Of a stretch of 64,000 nucleotides of DNA, positions 1 through 8,814 are shown piece after piece. Below the pieces are notes generated by a model. The model made no database searches, had not been told where the DNA came from, and saw only the letters and a list, made by a program, of their open reading frames with translations. This DNA is from Bin87 sp965197635 (GTDB taxonomy: Bacteria > Chloroflexota > Dehalococcoidia > Lucifugimonadales > UBA3495). Location: assembly GCA_965197635.1 (NCBI GenBank), contig CBDANN010000008.1, positions 1,178,001 through 1,242,000 on the forward strand, read 5' to 3'. The translations under genes were made by a program, and so were the position numbers. Position 1 is the first letter of the stretch. Every line of letters begins with the position of its first letter.

Positions 1-189
1 GAGTTCAACGACAACGACAGCCAGTACGAGCATTGGACTCGCGATAAGGACGGCTACCAGCAGTGGATGGCCGAACTTATCCAGGTGCAAAAAGCCACCG
101 ACGCCGATGCCGAACGCAGCCACGGCTATCACAGCCCCGGCAAGTACGAAGCTGAGTCCGAAGTTGCCCTCACCGGAGACGATGACTGA
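1..189 (+). CDS. C-terminal tail of an upstream subunit gene, probably the gamma/delta subunit of the 2-oxoacid:ferredoxin oxidoreductase
   Basis: The frame is open from the first base and codes 62 residues before TGA. The piece is rich in acidic and polar residues and shows no recognisable motif. The stop shares its last base with the start codon of the next gene (TGATG), which indicates translational coupling and membership of the same operon. Ferredoxin oxidoreductases commonly run gamma-delta-alpha-beta or a fused gamma/delta-alpha-beta, so a gamma/delta subunit is the likely identity. That call rests on position, not on the residues. Confidence 0.5.
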   Translation, partial: EFNDNDSQYEHWTRDKDGYQQWMAELIQVQKATDADAERSHGYHSPGKYEAESEVALTGDDD

Positions 190-1406
190 TGGCCACTCAA
201 ACCCTTCCCCAGACCGAGCGAGAGGAGCTCATCAGCGGCAGCGAAGCTATCGCCATCGCCTGTTCCCTCGCCGATGTTGACGTAATTACCGCTTATCCCA
301 TCCGGCCTTACGACACTGTCATGCAGTACGTGTCCAAGCTGAAGGCCGACGGCGCTCTCGATTGCGACTTTATCGTCGCGGAGAGCGAACACTCCCAGTT
401 TGAAATCGTCAAGCACGCTTCCGCCGTCGGCGCCCGCACCTTCTGCGGGTCCAGCGGGGTAGGCTGGTTCTATGCCTTTGAGGCCATCACCGTCACGGCC
501 GGTTTGCGCCTACCCGTGGTCGCCATGGTGGGCAACCGCGCCCTCGACGATCCCGGCGCTTTCGGTGTCGAGCACAACGACGCTATGGCCGTCCGCGATT
601 TGGGTTGGATGCTCTACTGGGTGGGCACGGCGCAGGAAGCAATGGACACTGCGCTGCTGGCTTGGCGCGTTGCCGAAGACCCCCGCGTTTTCCTGCCCAT
701 GGCAATTTCCTGCGACGGATCGTTCCTAACCCACTCTCAGGCCATCGTCAACGTCCCCACCCAGGAGCAGGTGGACCAATTCCTGCCCCAATACGACCGG
801 GGTCGCCTGCAACTGCATCCTGACAATCCCATCACGGTGGCGCCTCAAGTCAACGAGGACTGGCTCATGGAAATTCGTCGTCAGACCGACGACGCCATGC
901 GACGCACCAGCGATGTGATCCGGGAAGCCTACGATGAGTTCAAGCAACTCTTCGGCCGCGGCGATGACAGCCCATTCATTGAAGAGTATATGACCGAAGA
1001 CGCCGACATCGTCCTCGTCGGCATGGGTACTCTGGCCATGCCCGTCCGCGTCGCGGTCCGCCGGATGCGCGAACAGGGCAAGAAGGTCGGTTTCGTGCGC
1101 GTCAAGTTCTTCCGCCCCTTCGCCACCGAGGAGGTCCGGGAGGCGCTCAGCCACTGCAAGGCCGTTGGCGTCATCGACCGCGACTATTCCTACGGTTCAC
1201 CATCCTACGGCGGTGTGCTGTTCAACGAAATCCGCTCCGCGCTATACACCCTCGATAACCGCCCGCTGGTGCAGAGTTTCATCGCCGGTTTGGGAGGACG
1301 CGAAATCCTGGTGCGCGACGTCGAAGAAATGACCGCCATGGTCCAGGAGTCCATCGACTCTGGAAAAGTCAAGGAAGAAAACACCTGGATAGGTGTCCGG
1401 GATTAG
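189..1406 (+). CDS. porA: 2-oxoacid:ferredoxin oxidoreductase alpha subunit, oxalate oxidoreductase-like
   Basis: This 405-residue protein has the PorA layout: a pyrimidine-binding TPP domain (GSEAIAIACSLADVDVITAYP), a glutamate-containing ESEHSQFEIVKHASAVGART segment and a C-terminal transketolase-like domain starting near residue 270 (ADIVLVGMGT). The usual YPITPS substrate loop reads YPIRPYD, putting Arg39 where pyruvate enzymes have Thr. Arg117, Asp120 and Phe125 follow in GNRALDDPGAF. As I recall, Moorella oxalate oxidoreductase uses Arg31, Arg109, Asp112 and Phe117, the same spacing with a constant offset of 8. The family assignment is firm; oxalate as substrate is inferred. It is coupled to the upstream gene and followed directly by the beta subunit. 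Confidence 0.88.
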   Translation: MATQTLPQTEREELISGSEAIAIACSLADVDVITAYPIRPYDTVMQYVSKLKADGALDCDFIVAESEHSQFEIVKHASAVGARTFCGSSGVGWFYAFEAITVTAGLRLPVVAMVGNRALDDPGAFGVEHNDAMAVRDLGWMLYWVGTAQEAMDTALLAWRVAEDPRVFLPMAISCDGSFLTHSQAIVNVPTQEQVDQFLPQYDRGRLQLHPDNPITVAPQVNEDWLMEIRRQTDDAMRRTSDVIREAYDEFKQLFGRGDDSPFIEEYMTEDADIVLVGMGTLAMPVRVAVRRMREQGKKVGFVRVKFFRPFATEEVREALSHCKAVGVIDRDYSYGSPSYGGVLFNEIRSALYTLDNRPLVQSFIAGLGGREILVRDVEEMTAMVQESIDSGKVKEENTWIGVRD

Positions 1407-1416
1407 GAGTGCCGCT

Positions 1417-2415
1417 ATGACTACCATGACCCAAGACCTCCCCCAGGTTAGGGGCGTTAAACAGATCCCGGTGTATGAGGGCTTCACCTCCGGGCACCGC
1501 ACCTGTCAGGGCTGTGAATCCGCCCTCGTAATGCGGCTGATGATCAAGGCCGCCGGTCCTCGCACCATCGTTGTCGGCAGTACCGGCTGCATGTACGTGG
1601 CCAACACCACTTACTACAGCACCCCGTGGGTGGTGCCGTGGATGCACACTCAGCTGGGTTCCAGCGGTTCCGCCGCCACGGGCACCGCCGCCGGCCTGGC
1701 CTCCCTGATGCGCAAGGGCAAGATGCAGGAAGAGCCCATCAACGTCATCGCGTTTTGCGGCGACGGTGGTGGCGTGGACATGGGCCTCTCGGCCATCTCC
1801 GCCGCGTTGCAGCACGACGAGTACAACCTGCTCATCCTTTGCTACGACAACGAATCCTACGCCAACACTGACATCCAGGTGTCCGGCTCCAGCCCGTGGG
1901 GCGCCAACTCCACTTTCTCGCCTCCCGGCAAGGTTCATCGCATCATGAACCGCCGCTGGAAGAAGAACACCGTGCCTATGCTGGCGGCCGGTCACCCCGA
2001 CGTCCGTTACGTGGCCACCGCTTGCGGTTCCTACGGTCCGGACTTTACCAACAAGATTCGCCGAGCCCTCACCATCGGCGGCCCGACGTTCATCCACAGC
2101 ATCGACCCTTGTCCCAAGGGATGGGATTACGATCCCAAATATTCTCACGAGTTGGGAATGTTGGCGGTGGAGACTGGCATCTGGGTCCAGTATGAAATCG
2201 CGGACGGCGAATTGATCCTGAACGGTCCGTCGCGCGCCATCGCTCGCGGCATCCGTCAACGTAAACCCGTTACCGAATACTTGCAGCGACAAGGCCGCTT
2301 CGCTCACTTGACCGAAGAAGACCTCAAGTTCTTCCAGGAGCGGATTGACGAGAGTTGGGAAAAATGGTGGATCCCCGGCATCATCCCCTTTGGACCGCAA
2401 GACGGAAGCGAGTAA
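1417..2415 (+). CDS. porB: 2-oxoacid:ferredoxin oxidoreductase beta subunit (TPP-binding)
   Basis: This 332-residue subunit binds TPP and one 4Fe-4S cluster and pairs with the alpha subunit just upstream to decarboxylate a 2-oxoacid and reduce ferredoxin. Visible are GDG at 115-117 and the downstream Asn at 145 in DNESYANTDIQ, which together form the TPP/Mg site. Four candidate cluster ligands are Cys30, Cys33, Cys58 and Cys203. The ATG at 1417 has AGGAG seven bases upstream; an in-frame GTG at 1393 lies inside porA and has no such site. If the alpha subunit uses oxalate, this is the matching beta chain. Confidence 0.88.
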   Translation: MTTMTQDLPQVRGVKQIPVYEGFTSGHRTCQGCESALVMRLMIKAAGPRTIVVGSTGCMYVANTTYYSTPWVVPWMHTQLGSSGSAATGTAAGLASLMRKGKMQEEPINVIAFCGDGGGVDMGLSAISAALQHDEYNLLILCYDNESYANTDIQVSGSSPWGANSTFSPPGKVHRIMNRRWKKNTVPMLAAGHPDVRYVATACGSYGPDFTNKIRRALTIGGPTFIHSIDPCPKGWDYDPKYSHELGMLAVETGIWVQYEIADGELILNGPSRAIARGIRQRKPVTEYLQRQGRFAHLTEEDLKFFQERIDESWEKWWIPGIIPFGPQDGSE

Positions 2416-2447
2416 TCAGGCCGACTTCCAATTCCATTTACCGGGTC

Positions 2448-2472
2448 GAGGGCGGGCTTTAAACCCGCCCTC
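2448..2472. repeat. Perfect inverted repeat after porB, possible mRNA end
   Basis: GAGGGCGGG and CCCGCCCTC form a 9-bp perfect stem around a 7-base loop (CTTTAAA). No T-run follows on either strand, so it is not a classical intrinsic terminator. It may stabilise the 3' end of the porAB transcript or be a small dispersed palindrome. Confidence 0.5.
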
Positions 2473-2682
2473 AAGTCGTTAATCATGTGCCGTAAACCTC
2501 TCATCAATACCGGCAGGAAGAATGATGTTCACCTTGCATGTTTTGGAAACGAGAAGTTGGTGACGAAATTTTTCGGTTAGCGTAAGTGAACGCACTTATC
2601 GGCACAAACTCACTCCGGCATTCGTTAAATCAAACGACCGTTATTTCAGAATACGAACGCACAGATTTCCCTACCAAACAGA

Positions 2683-2710
2683 TTGACCAACTACAAAGAT
2701 ATGTTACACT
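2683..2710 (+). promoter_or_regulatory. Predicted sigma70 promoter for the 161-residue gene
   Basis: TTGACC (-35) and TACACT (-10) are separated by 16 bases, about 32 bases ahead of the ATG. The -35 matches five of six consensus positions and the -10 four of six. The surrounding DNA is AT-rich, as expected for a promoter. Confidence 0.5.
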
Positions 2711-2742
2711 TGTTTGTGATTTGACACCTGCGAGGTAACACA

Positions 2743-3228
2743 ATGGTAAAAGTCGCCCTAACAGTTGAAGGCAATGCCGATGAAGTCATCGACGCCATCC
2801 GACAGCTTGTGGCTGGCGACTCGGTGCCACAGGTTTCGGTTGCAGATGCCGATATTTCCCCCGCACCATCCCAATCTGCCGAAACCGAAACGCCCCCCGC
2901 TCCGGCTCCCGAGCCTATCCCGGAAGGTAGATGGACTATAGAACACGTGCGGACTTTCTGGGGATTTTTGGCTGACGACGCACGAGAAATCTACCAAAGA
3001 GTCGCGAAAAGCGCGGGTTATGTGTTGTCCCGCCAAGCATTGTTGGACGAAATGCATCTTACCGTACGTCAACTTTCTGGTCGCCTCTCTTCTCAGGGCC
3101 ACGCGGTTCGGCGCATCCGTCGCGTGCATAATGTTGCGTTGCCTCACCCAATGTCTTTCGACTCTCAAGCAGATGAATACCGAATGCTGCCCGACGTAGC
3201 CGATGCCATTGTCAGGCTCAATCTGTGA
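2743..3228 (+). CDS. Conserved hypothetical protein, helical DNA-binding-like C-terminal domain
   Basis: I do not recognise a named family for this 161-residue protein. Residues 1-30 form a short alpha/beta-looking segment (MVKVALTVEGNADEVIDAIR). A Pro/Ala/Glu-rich linker follows at about 38-62, then a helical domain with W-T-x-E-H-V and RQLSGRLSSQGHAVRRI. The latter resembles the recognition half of a winged-helix or helix-turn-helix fold, so DNA binding is possible but not shown. GAGG lies upstream of the ATG, and a promoter-like sequence precedes it. It stands alone between two operons and its base composition is less GC-rich than its neighbours. Confidence 0.7.
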   Translation: MVKVALTVEGNADEVIDAIRQLVAGDSVPQVSVADADISPAPSQSAETETPPAPAPEPIPEGRWTIEHVRTFWGFLADDAREIYQRVAKSAGYVLSRQALLDEMHLTVRQLSGRLSSQGHAVRRIRRVHNVALPHPMSFDSQADEYRMLPDVADAIVRLNL

Positions 3229-3293
3229 TGATATACCTCTAGTCTATCCTAGATTACTGAAGGCCCCTTGACGCCTTCAGGAGGAACAATGCC

Positions 3294-4415
3294 ATGAGGA
3301 TGGATCCAATCAACCTCTATGACTACGAGGCTCGCGCCAAGCAGGTTTTGCCTCACAACAACTGGGAGTTTATCGAAGCCGGCTCCATGGACGAGATAAC
3401 CACCGCCCGGAACCGTTCCGCTTTTGAAGCCCTTACGCTGCGGCCCCGCTTCATGCGAGACACCACCGAGCGCAAGGTCGCGACCACCGTCCAGGGAACC
3501 GACATCAGTTTCCCCGTCATGATCGCTCCGACAGGCGGTCACGGCAACGCCCACCCCGAGGCCGAGTGTGCCACCGCTCGCGGAGCGGGCATGTCCAACA
3601 CCCTAATGATGTGCAGCACTTCCTCCAACTGCAGCATGGAGGAAATCGCGGAAGCCGGCACCGGCCCACTTTGGTTCCAGCTTTACCACCGCGGCTACGA
3701 AATCACGGAAAATCTGGTCAAGCGAGCCGAGGCCTCCGGTTTTCGCGCCATCGTGCTGACCGTGGACACGCCGGTCCCCAGCCCCAAAGAGCGGGACGTC
3801 CGCAATCGGTACGAACGGCCCGGAGACCTCGGCAACTTCCGCGAACAGCAGGATCAGTTGGCCGCAGTCAGTGGAACCGACGAATCTCCACGCTGGGAAA
3901 TGCCCCCGTCTCCGCCTCTTACCTGGCAGGAAATCGAATGGCTGCGCAGTCTGACAGATCTCCCCCTGGTCCTGAAAGGTGTCCGGGTGGCGGAGGACGC
4001 TCGTATGGCCGTCGAACACGGCGTCAACGGCATCTTGGTGTCCACCCACGGCGGGCGCCAACTGGACAGTACCATGTCCAGTATTGAGATGGTGCCCGAA
4101 ATCGTCGCCGCTACGGGCGGAAAAGCCGAAGTGTATGTGGACTCTGGAGTCCGTCGCGGCAGCGACGTGTTGAAAGCCCTTGCTTTGGGTGCAACCGCCG
4201 TCGCAGTGGGTCGCCCGCTGTACTGGGGACTCGCCGTTAACGGCGCGGAAGGCGTCCACCACATGCTGGAACTGCTGCGCGAAGAGTTCAACCGCGCCAT
4301 GGCATATTGCGGCCAGAACAGTGTGGACGATCTGGAAGACCGACTGATCAACGTCCCTCGCGAGTGGGGCCCGTTCCGCACCGAAAACGATCTCGCCGAA
4401 CACCTGCCTTTCTGA
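3294..4415 (+). CDS. FMN-dependent alpha-hydroxyacid oxidase/dehydrogenase (lactate/glycolate oxidase family)
   Basis: This 373-residue TIM-barrel flavoprotein oxidises an L-2-hydroxyacid such as lactate, glycolate or mandelate to the 2-oxoacid. The family's catalytic set is in place: Tyr131 in WFQLY, Asp158 in LTVDTP, Lys228 in VLKGV, the catalytic His252 and Arg255 in STHGGRQLD, and the phosphate-binding DSGVRRGSD loop at 283-291. Substrate cannot be fixed from sequence. AGGAGG sits nine bases before the ATG. The gene ends at a good intrinsic terminator and follows the oxalate/2-oxoacid oxidoreductase region, which fits glycolate or lactate chemistry. Confidence 0.88.
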   Translation: MRMDPINLYDYEARAKQVLPHNNWEFIEAGSMDEITTARNRSAFEALTLRPRFMRDTTERKVATTVQGTDISFPVMIAPTGGHGNAHPEAECATARGAGMSNTLMMCSTSSNCSMEEIAEAGTGPLWFQLYHRGYEITENLVKRAEASGFRAIVLTVDTPVPSPKERDVRNRYERPGDLGNFREQQDQLAAVSGTDESPRWEMPPSPPLTWQEIEWLRSLTDLPLVLKGVRVAEDARMAVEHGVNGILVSTHGGRQLDSTMSSIEMVPEIVAATGGKAEVYVDSGVRRGSDVLKALALGATAVAVGRPLYWGLAVNGAEGVHHMLELLREEFNRAMAYCGQNSVDDLEDRLINVPREWGPFRTENDLAEHLPF

Positions 4416-4445
4416 CCAGTTCCCGGCGATCACTTCCTGATGTCG

Positions 4446-4481
4446 TCCAGGGGTAGGTTTCGTGCCTGCCCCTGGATTTTT
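4446..4481 (+). terminator. Intrinsic terminator of the alpha-hydroxyacid oxidase gene
   Basis: TCCAGGGG and CCCCTGGA pair perfectly and the stem continues inward through AGG/CCT with one wobble. Five T residues follow directly on the plus strand. The convergent hydrolase gene ends just beyond it. Confidence 0.8.
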
Positions 4482-4483
4482 GC

Positions 4484-5281
4484 CTAATCGGCTGCCGCCA
4501 ATCCCTTTTCGGCGACCCCGATCTCGGCGAGAAAGCCCGCCAATAGCGCATTGAAAACTTCGGCCCGCTCGAAATGCGTCGAGTGCGCTGCTGCCGGCAC
4601 CATTTCCAACCGGCTCCCAGGTATCAGGCGAGCGGCGGCCTCTATCACCGGCACCGGGAAAATCTTGTCCTCTTCTCCTACCACCAACAGCGTCGGCGCC
4701 GTCATTTCAGCCAGATCGTCCGCTTGCGGTCCGCGCGGATTGCGGAACAGACCGGACACTACATCCACCGCCATCACCGGATTGATTCTCCCGATCGACC
4801 CGAACAGGAAGGTCAAGTCCGGTTGGCCCTTGATGAACCCGTCGCTCAAGGCCCTTCGCAGCGGATCGTTCGGCGGATGAACGTCTGCCAGCAACGACAC
4901 CACCGAGGCGTCGCCAATCCCGCCGGTAGTATCCGCCAATACCAAGCCGGCAACGCGCCGCGGATGCTGCAACGCAAAACCCAGGCACGTCACCCCACCC
5001 ATGGACTGCGCTACCAACACCGCCCGCTCAATCTCCAAGTGGTCGAGCAGGGCCTCCAAGTCGGCGACAAACGTTTCTGGTTCGGGCTGGCCTCCGGACC
5101 CTGGCGTCAAACCCCACCCACGGTGGTCAAACGTGATACAGCGCTGATCCCCTTGGAACGCCGCCACCTGTTGCCACCAACTCAAATGATTGCCTCCCCT
5201 CCCATGAGCGAACACGACGGCGGGCCCGCTCCCGTGGCTTTCGTAAAACATTTGCGTGCCATTGATGTCGGCGTACGGCAT
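4484..5281 (-). CDS. Alpha/beta-fold hydrolase
   Basis: This 265-residue protein is a single-domain alpha/beta hydrolase of the usual size. The oxyanion loop HGRGG lies at 26-30, the nucleophile elbow AQSMGG places Ser93, and the acid and base are likely Asp205 (VGEEDKIFP) and His233 (AAHSTHFE). Substrate is unknown; the sequence would fit an esterase or a C-C bond hydrolase. GGAGG lies seven bases before the ATG. It is the last of a run of minus-strand genes that includes tenA and the PIG-L deacetylase. Confidence 0.85.
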   Translation of the reverse strand: MPYADINGTQMFYESHGSGPAVVFAHGRGGNHLSWWQQVAAFQGDQRCITFDHRGWGLTPGSGGQPEPETFVADLEALLDHLEIERAVLVAQSMGGVTCLGFALQHPRRVAGLVLADTTGGIGDASVVSLLADVHPPNDPLRRALSDGFIKGQPDLTFLFGSIGRINPVMAVDVVSGLFRNPRGPQADDLAEMTAPTLLVVGEEDKIFPVPVIEAAARLIPGSRLEMVPAAAHSTHFERAEVFNALLAGFLAEIGVAEKGLAAAD

Positions 5282-5350
5282 TCGGTTACCTCCAGTTGGG
5301 GGGCGGCATCCATTCCTTGCCGAATGGACTCCGCTTGGGGATCAAGGGCG

Positions 5351-6004
5351 CTAAACCGGCCACTGCTCGCGCCGGTATGCCGCATCCCAGAACATATACT
5401 CATACCGGCTGCTGAGCATGAACGCTTCCCGCATTGCTTCCCGTTCCTGCTCACCCACTCGAAGGGCCATCTCGTCCACGAAGCCCGTCCAGGCATCGAC
5501 GCTGGATTGCAGGAACCCTTCAACGTAGAACCGCGTCCACTGCCCGTAAAGGGGATGCTCCGATTGCCCCACCTCGTCTTTCAACAGGTGGTACGTCCAG
5601 GGGCAGGGCAGCAGTGCTGCTGCCGTGGGTCCCAGGCCGTGCATCGCCGCCGTGGTCAGCATATGGTTCACGTAGGCCGTATTTGTTGGTGATCGTGGGG
5701 TGATCTCGACCTGGCCCATCGTCAACCCGGCAGCCTCAATCAGCTGGTGGTGCAGCGGACGTTCCACCGGCGTCATTACCCGATGCGCCAACTGCTGCAA
5801 CAGGTCTGGGTCGGGCGATTTTGCCAGCGCCAACGCGACCCCGCGCCCGAACCCTTCCAGGTAGTGATAGTCCTGCCCCAGGTAGTATTGGAAAGTTTCC
5901 AATGGCAGTGTCCCGTCTTTGATCTCACGCAGGAAGGGATGCCTGAAAATAGCCTCCCAGATCGGTTGCGCTTCCTCGCGCAGTCGCTCGCTGAACCCAG
6001 CCAT
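5351..6004 (-). CDS. tenA: TenA/THI-4 family protein (thiaminase II-like)
   Basis: This 217-residue all-helical protein matches TenA, which hydrolyses amino-hydroxymethylpyrimidine precursors to salvage thiamine parts. The active-site set is visible: Asp45 in LGQDYHYL, the catalytic Cys134 in LLPCPWTY and Glu202 in SRYEYMFWD. GGAGG lies four bases before the ATG. A thiamine salvage role would suit a region with three TPP-dependent enzyme systems, but TenA homologues can act on other amines. Confidence 0.88.
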   Translation of the reverse strand: MAGFSERLREEAQPIWEAIFRHPFLREIKDGTLPLETFQYYLGQDYHYLEGFGRGVALALAKSPDPDLLQQLAHRVMTPVERPLHHQLIEAAGLTMGQVEITPRSPTNTAYVNHMLTTAAMHGLGPTAAALLPCPWTYHLLKDEVGQSEHPLYGQWTRFYVEGFLQSSVDAWTGFVDEMALRVGEQEREAMREAFMLSSRYEYMFWDAAYRREQWPV

Positions 6005-6071
6005 TTTTCCTCCCTGTCAACGCTGCGTGAATTTGTCGGTAACGCCCGCCTTGGCAGCGACCCGGGCGGAT

Positions 6072-6818
6072 CTAAAACGGTTCGTTGATAAGCACCAATT
6101 CTGCGTAAGAGGCGTATCGGCAACCGACTGCGGCGCCGGCCTCGCGGGCGTGAGCCGTAAGGAATTCGAACGGGCCGTTTCCCACGTCTCCCAAGTTCTC
6201 CAGATAGACTTTGTGCTCCCGTAAGGATGCCAAGCCGGTTTCCCAATGCTCTGACACGTCCACCACGTGCGTCGGCACAGTGGAACCGAACACTGCCACG
6301 AACCGCACGTCGTTCCAGGGCTGGTGACCCTCATCCAACAACTCTGGAAAGATCCACCGGTTTCCCGCGTCTCTTGCCGCGTCAAAAACTGCCAATCCCA
6401 CCCAACGGTGATCTGCCATATTCAGGTGCCCACTGAAAAATTGCAGGTGATGGTTGATGGTGATTAATACGTCCGGCCGGTGCTGGCGTATGGCGCGGCT
6501 CAAATCCCGGCGCAACGGCAAGCCGTATTCGATAACCCCGTCCGTGTGGTCCAGAAACTCCACCGTATCCACGCCTACGACGCGCGCGCTGTTGATTTCC
6601 TCTTGGGCTCGCAGCGAGCCGACTTCCTCCGGAGGAATTGCGTCAATCCCGGCTTCGCCCTTGCTGACCATCACGTACACTATCCGCTTCCCCTGGGCCG
6701 TCCACTTGGCGATTGCGGCGGCGGCTCCATATTCCAAGTCGTCAGGATGGGCGACAATTGCCAAACCGGTCTGCCAATTTTCGGGCACCGGGACATTGGG
6801 CGGCGCCTGTTGCTGCAT
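6072..6818 (-). CDS. PIG-L family (LmbE-like) zinc deacetylase
   Basis: This 248-residue protein carries the AHPDD zinc motif (His24, Asp26, Asp27) close to the N-terminus and a second metal-ligand region around HLNMADH near residue 145. Members deacetylate N-acetylglucosamine-linked substrates such as mycothiol, bacillithiol or GlcNAc-PI precursors. The partner genes of a thiol pathway are not seen here, so the substrate is open. GGAGG lies four bases before the ATG. It is co-directional with tenA. Confidence 0.85.
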   Translation of the reverse strand: MQQQAPPNVPVPENWQTGLAIVAHPDDLEYGAAAAIAKWTAQGKRIVYVMVSKGEAGIDAIPPEEVGSLRAQEEINSARVVGVDTVEFLDHTDGVIEYGLPLRRDLSRAIRQHRPDVLITINHHLQFFSGHLNMADHRWVGLAVFDAARDAGNRWIFPELLDEGHQPWNDVRFVAVFGSTVPTHVVDVSEHWETGLASLREHKVYLENLGDVGNGPFEFLTAHAREAGAAVGCRYASYAELVLINEPF

Positions 6819-6925
6819 ATATCCTCCGGTTCCTTGAGTTCAAAGATTGAGATACCGCTCGTACTCTTATCGTCGCGCCGCTAGGGCAAACGCGTGCAAT
6901 CCATCAGCGCGGAGCGACTATGTTA

Positions 6926-7762
6926 TCAGAGCAACCGAGGGCTGGGCATCTTCACCTCGGCCACGGCCGTGACTAGCCTCGCGTTCAACTGATTGCATAC
7001 GGAGATGACAAGTTGCTCCGTCACGGTGCCAGTTACGTCCAAATCGCGTCCCAACACCACAGCGTCGGCGTTCAAAACGTGGCCCGGCACTAGCGGTGCT
7101 TGGTACGCCATCGCAAGCCTTCCACCCCACCGGAAGTCATCTCCGAAATCACGCCCCAACAACCCTTCGAGCCAACCCGCCACCAGACTTGCCGGTTCAT
7201 TCTCGCAGTGCGTCACGTCAAACCCGGACAGACCACCCGCAGTTTCAAAGAACGAGGCTAATTCATTGCCATCGGGCAAATTCAACCGTCCCAAAACGCG
7301 CCAATCACCAGGCATCGCACTCCCCAAGCCCTCGTCTGACGCGCCCGCTTTCTCGCTGGGGCAATCGGGTGAGGGCTGGGCGTGTGGCTCAACCTGGCCC
7401 ACCACGAATACGCCGTCTGATCGCATGATTTCAGTGCCGATTTCGTCAACGGCGAATGCGCCAACCCGGAACCGAGTTATACCGCCGCGCTCTTGCGCGT
7501 CCCTGAGCCATCCCCCCACCTGCACCCGGCGCCCCAGCACAGGCGGACGCAGAAAATCAAACCGCTGCCAAATCGTCGTTAGCGTGGACCCGCCGCACCG
7601 CCTGGACAACAACGCCTTGCAATCGTCGGCCAACAGGTTGGGGAAACACCCGCTTTCGCCCACTAAATTCCGGTAGGCGGCCAGTGTTTCATCGTCGATA
7701 ACGTATTCGAGATGACCCAGTTGCTCGCCAATGGCAGGCAAGCCACCTGTCCCGGTCGTCAT
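6926..7762 (-). CDS. Double-hotdog, MaoC-like dehydratase-domain protein
   Basis: The 278 residues look like two hotdog halves. Residues 15-125 hold a helix followed by strands with RFDFLRPPVLGRRVQVGGWL, and residues 160-275 hold a second half with a VPGHVLNADAVVLGRD strand pair. This resembles MaoC/FAS1A-type hydratases or mesaconyl/acyl-CoA dehydratase-like proteins. The typical D-x4-H catalytic pair is not evident to me, so activity is uncertain. Its start shares a base with the stop of the upstream TPR gene (TGATG), so the two are co-translated. Confidence 0.6.
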   Translation of the reverse strand: MTTGTGGLPAIGEQLGHLEYVIDDETLAAYRNLVGESGCFPNLLADDCKALLSRRCGGSTLTTIWQRFDFLRPPVLGRRVQVGGWLRDAQERGGITRFRVGAFAVDEIGTEIMRSDGVFVVGQVEPHAQPSPDCPSEKAGASDEGLGSAMPGDWRVLGRLNLPDGNELASFFETAGGLSGFDVTHCENEPASLVAGWLEGLLGRDFGDDFRWGGRLAMAYQAPLVPGHVLNADAVVLGRDLDVTGTVTEQLVISVCNQLNARLVTAVAEVKMPSPRLL

Positions 7763-8814
7763 CAGTCGGAACCGCCACTACGTCGGGCGTATTCAACCAA
7801 ATCCACCGTCCCTGAGGCTTCGTCTCCCATCGCCTGTTTGGCCAGTCCTCGCCCCCGATAAGCATCGGTCAAGCTCTCGTTGAGCGCCAGCGCCTTGCTG
7901 AATGCGGCGACCGCTTCCTCGTATTGACCCAGCGCGGCCCGCGAGTTGCCCAGCGACAGCCAAACCCCGGCCAGCCCATCGTTCCGTTCCATCGCGGCGT
8001 CATATTCGGCTATCGCCGTCTGATGTTCGCCCAAGTCGGCCCACGCGACCCCTCGGTTGTGGTAAAGCGTCGCCGTGTCCATACCGGACGATTGGGCGGC
8101 GTCGAAGTCTGCAATCGCCGCCGTCGGCTCACCGAGGTTGCGTTTCGCTATGCCCCGGTTATAGAGAGCGTTGGCGAATGTCGGCACTACCGCAATTGCC
8201 ACGTCGTAATCTGCGATGGCGGCGTCGTATTCTCTTCGGTCGCTGTACAGGTTGCCCCGGGCGTACAGGTAATCCGGTTCGCGCGGGCGCAATTCAAGGG
8301 CGCGATTATAGTACGCCAACGCGGTGTCCCGGTCGCCGATGTCGCGGTGGGCGATCCCCAGGTTGTACTGCGCGTTGGCGTGCTCCGGATTTATCCGCGC
8401 ACAGGCGAGAAAGTCGCCGATGGCATCCTGGTATCTTCCCAGGGAAATCCTGGCAACGCCCCTGGCGTAATAATAATCAGCATCGTCCGGCTCGAGTTCT
8501 ATCGCTGCCGTGTAGTCGCTGATGGCGTCCTCATAGAACCCCAAATGCCGCCGCACCACGCCACGAGCATAATAGGGGACCGGATATTGCGGGTCCGCCA
8601 TTATCGCACGCGTATAGTCCGCGATTGCCTGGTTCAGATCTCCGCCGTTACGGTAGGCCAATCCACGATAGTAATAGGCCGGAGCGAACTCGTCGTTGAG
8701 CTGCAGCGCGCTGTCGAAGTCGTTGATAGCGGCATTCAACTGGCCAGCCCGCAACGCCAGTTGCCCCCGCGCCGTATAGTGAAACTCTGTAGGTAAATCC
8801 CCGCCGATGGTCAT
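7762..8814 (-). CDS. Tetratricopeptide-repeat protein
   Basis: The 350 residues are almost entirely TPR units of 34 residues, about ten in series, each showing the W/L-G-Y-A-P pattern (for example YYYRGLAYRNGGDLNQAIAD). No signal peptide, membrane segment or catalytic domain is present, so it is a cytoplasmic scaffold of unknown partners. An in-frame TTG at 8850 is possible, but the ATG chosen has GGGAAA ahead of it and gives a normal TPR start. It is translationally coupled to the hotdog gene. Confidence 0.85.
   Translation of the reverse strand: MTIGGDLPTEFHYTARGQLALRAGQLNAAINDFDSALQLNDEFAPAYYYRGLAYRNGGDLNQAIADYTRAIMADPQYPVPYYARGVVRRHLGFYEDAISDYTAAIELEPDDADYYYARGVARISLGRYQDAIGDFLACARINPEHANAQYNLGIAHRDIGDRDTALAYYNRALELRPREPDYLYARGNLYSDRREYDAAIADYDVAIAVVPTFANALYNRGIAKRNLGEPTAAIADFDAAQSSGMDTATLYHNRGVAWADLGEHQTAIAEYDAAMERNDGLAGVWLSLGNSRAALGQYEEAVAAFSKALALNESLTDAYRGRGLAKQAMGDEASGTVDLVEYARRSGGSD

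Larger units (their letters stand above)
2416..2742. other. Intergenic region after porB
   Basis: This stretch has noticeably lower GC than the flanking genes. It holds a 9-bp perfect hairpin just after porB and a sigma70-like promoter close to its right end. I see no open frame with a ribosome binding site in between, and nothing else I can name. Confidence 0.6.

Noticed and set aside
1369..2400. 343-codon minus-strand frame across porB
   Set aside because: Antisense to a well-supported PorB subunit.
2448..2472. Hairpin after porB as an intrinsic terminator
   Set aside because: The stem is perfect but no T-run follows on either strand, so it is listed only as an inverted repeat.
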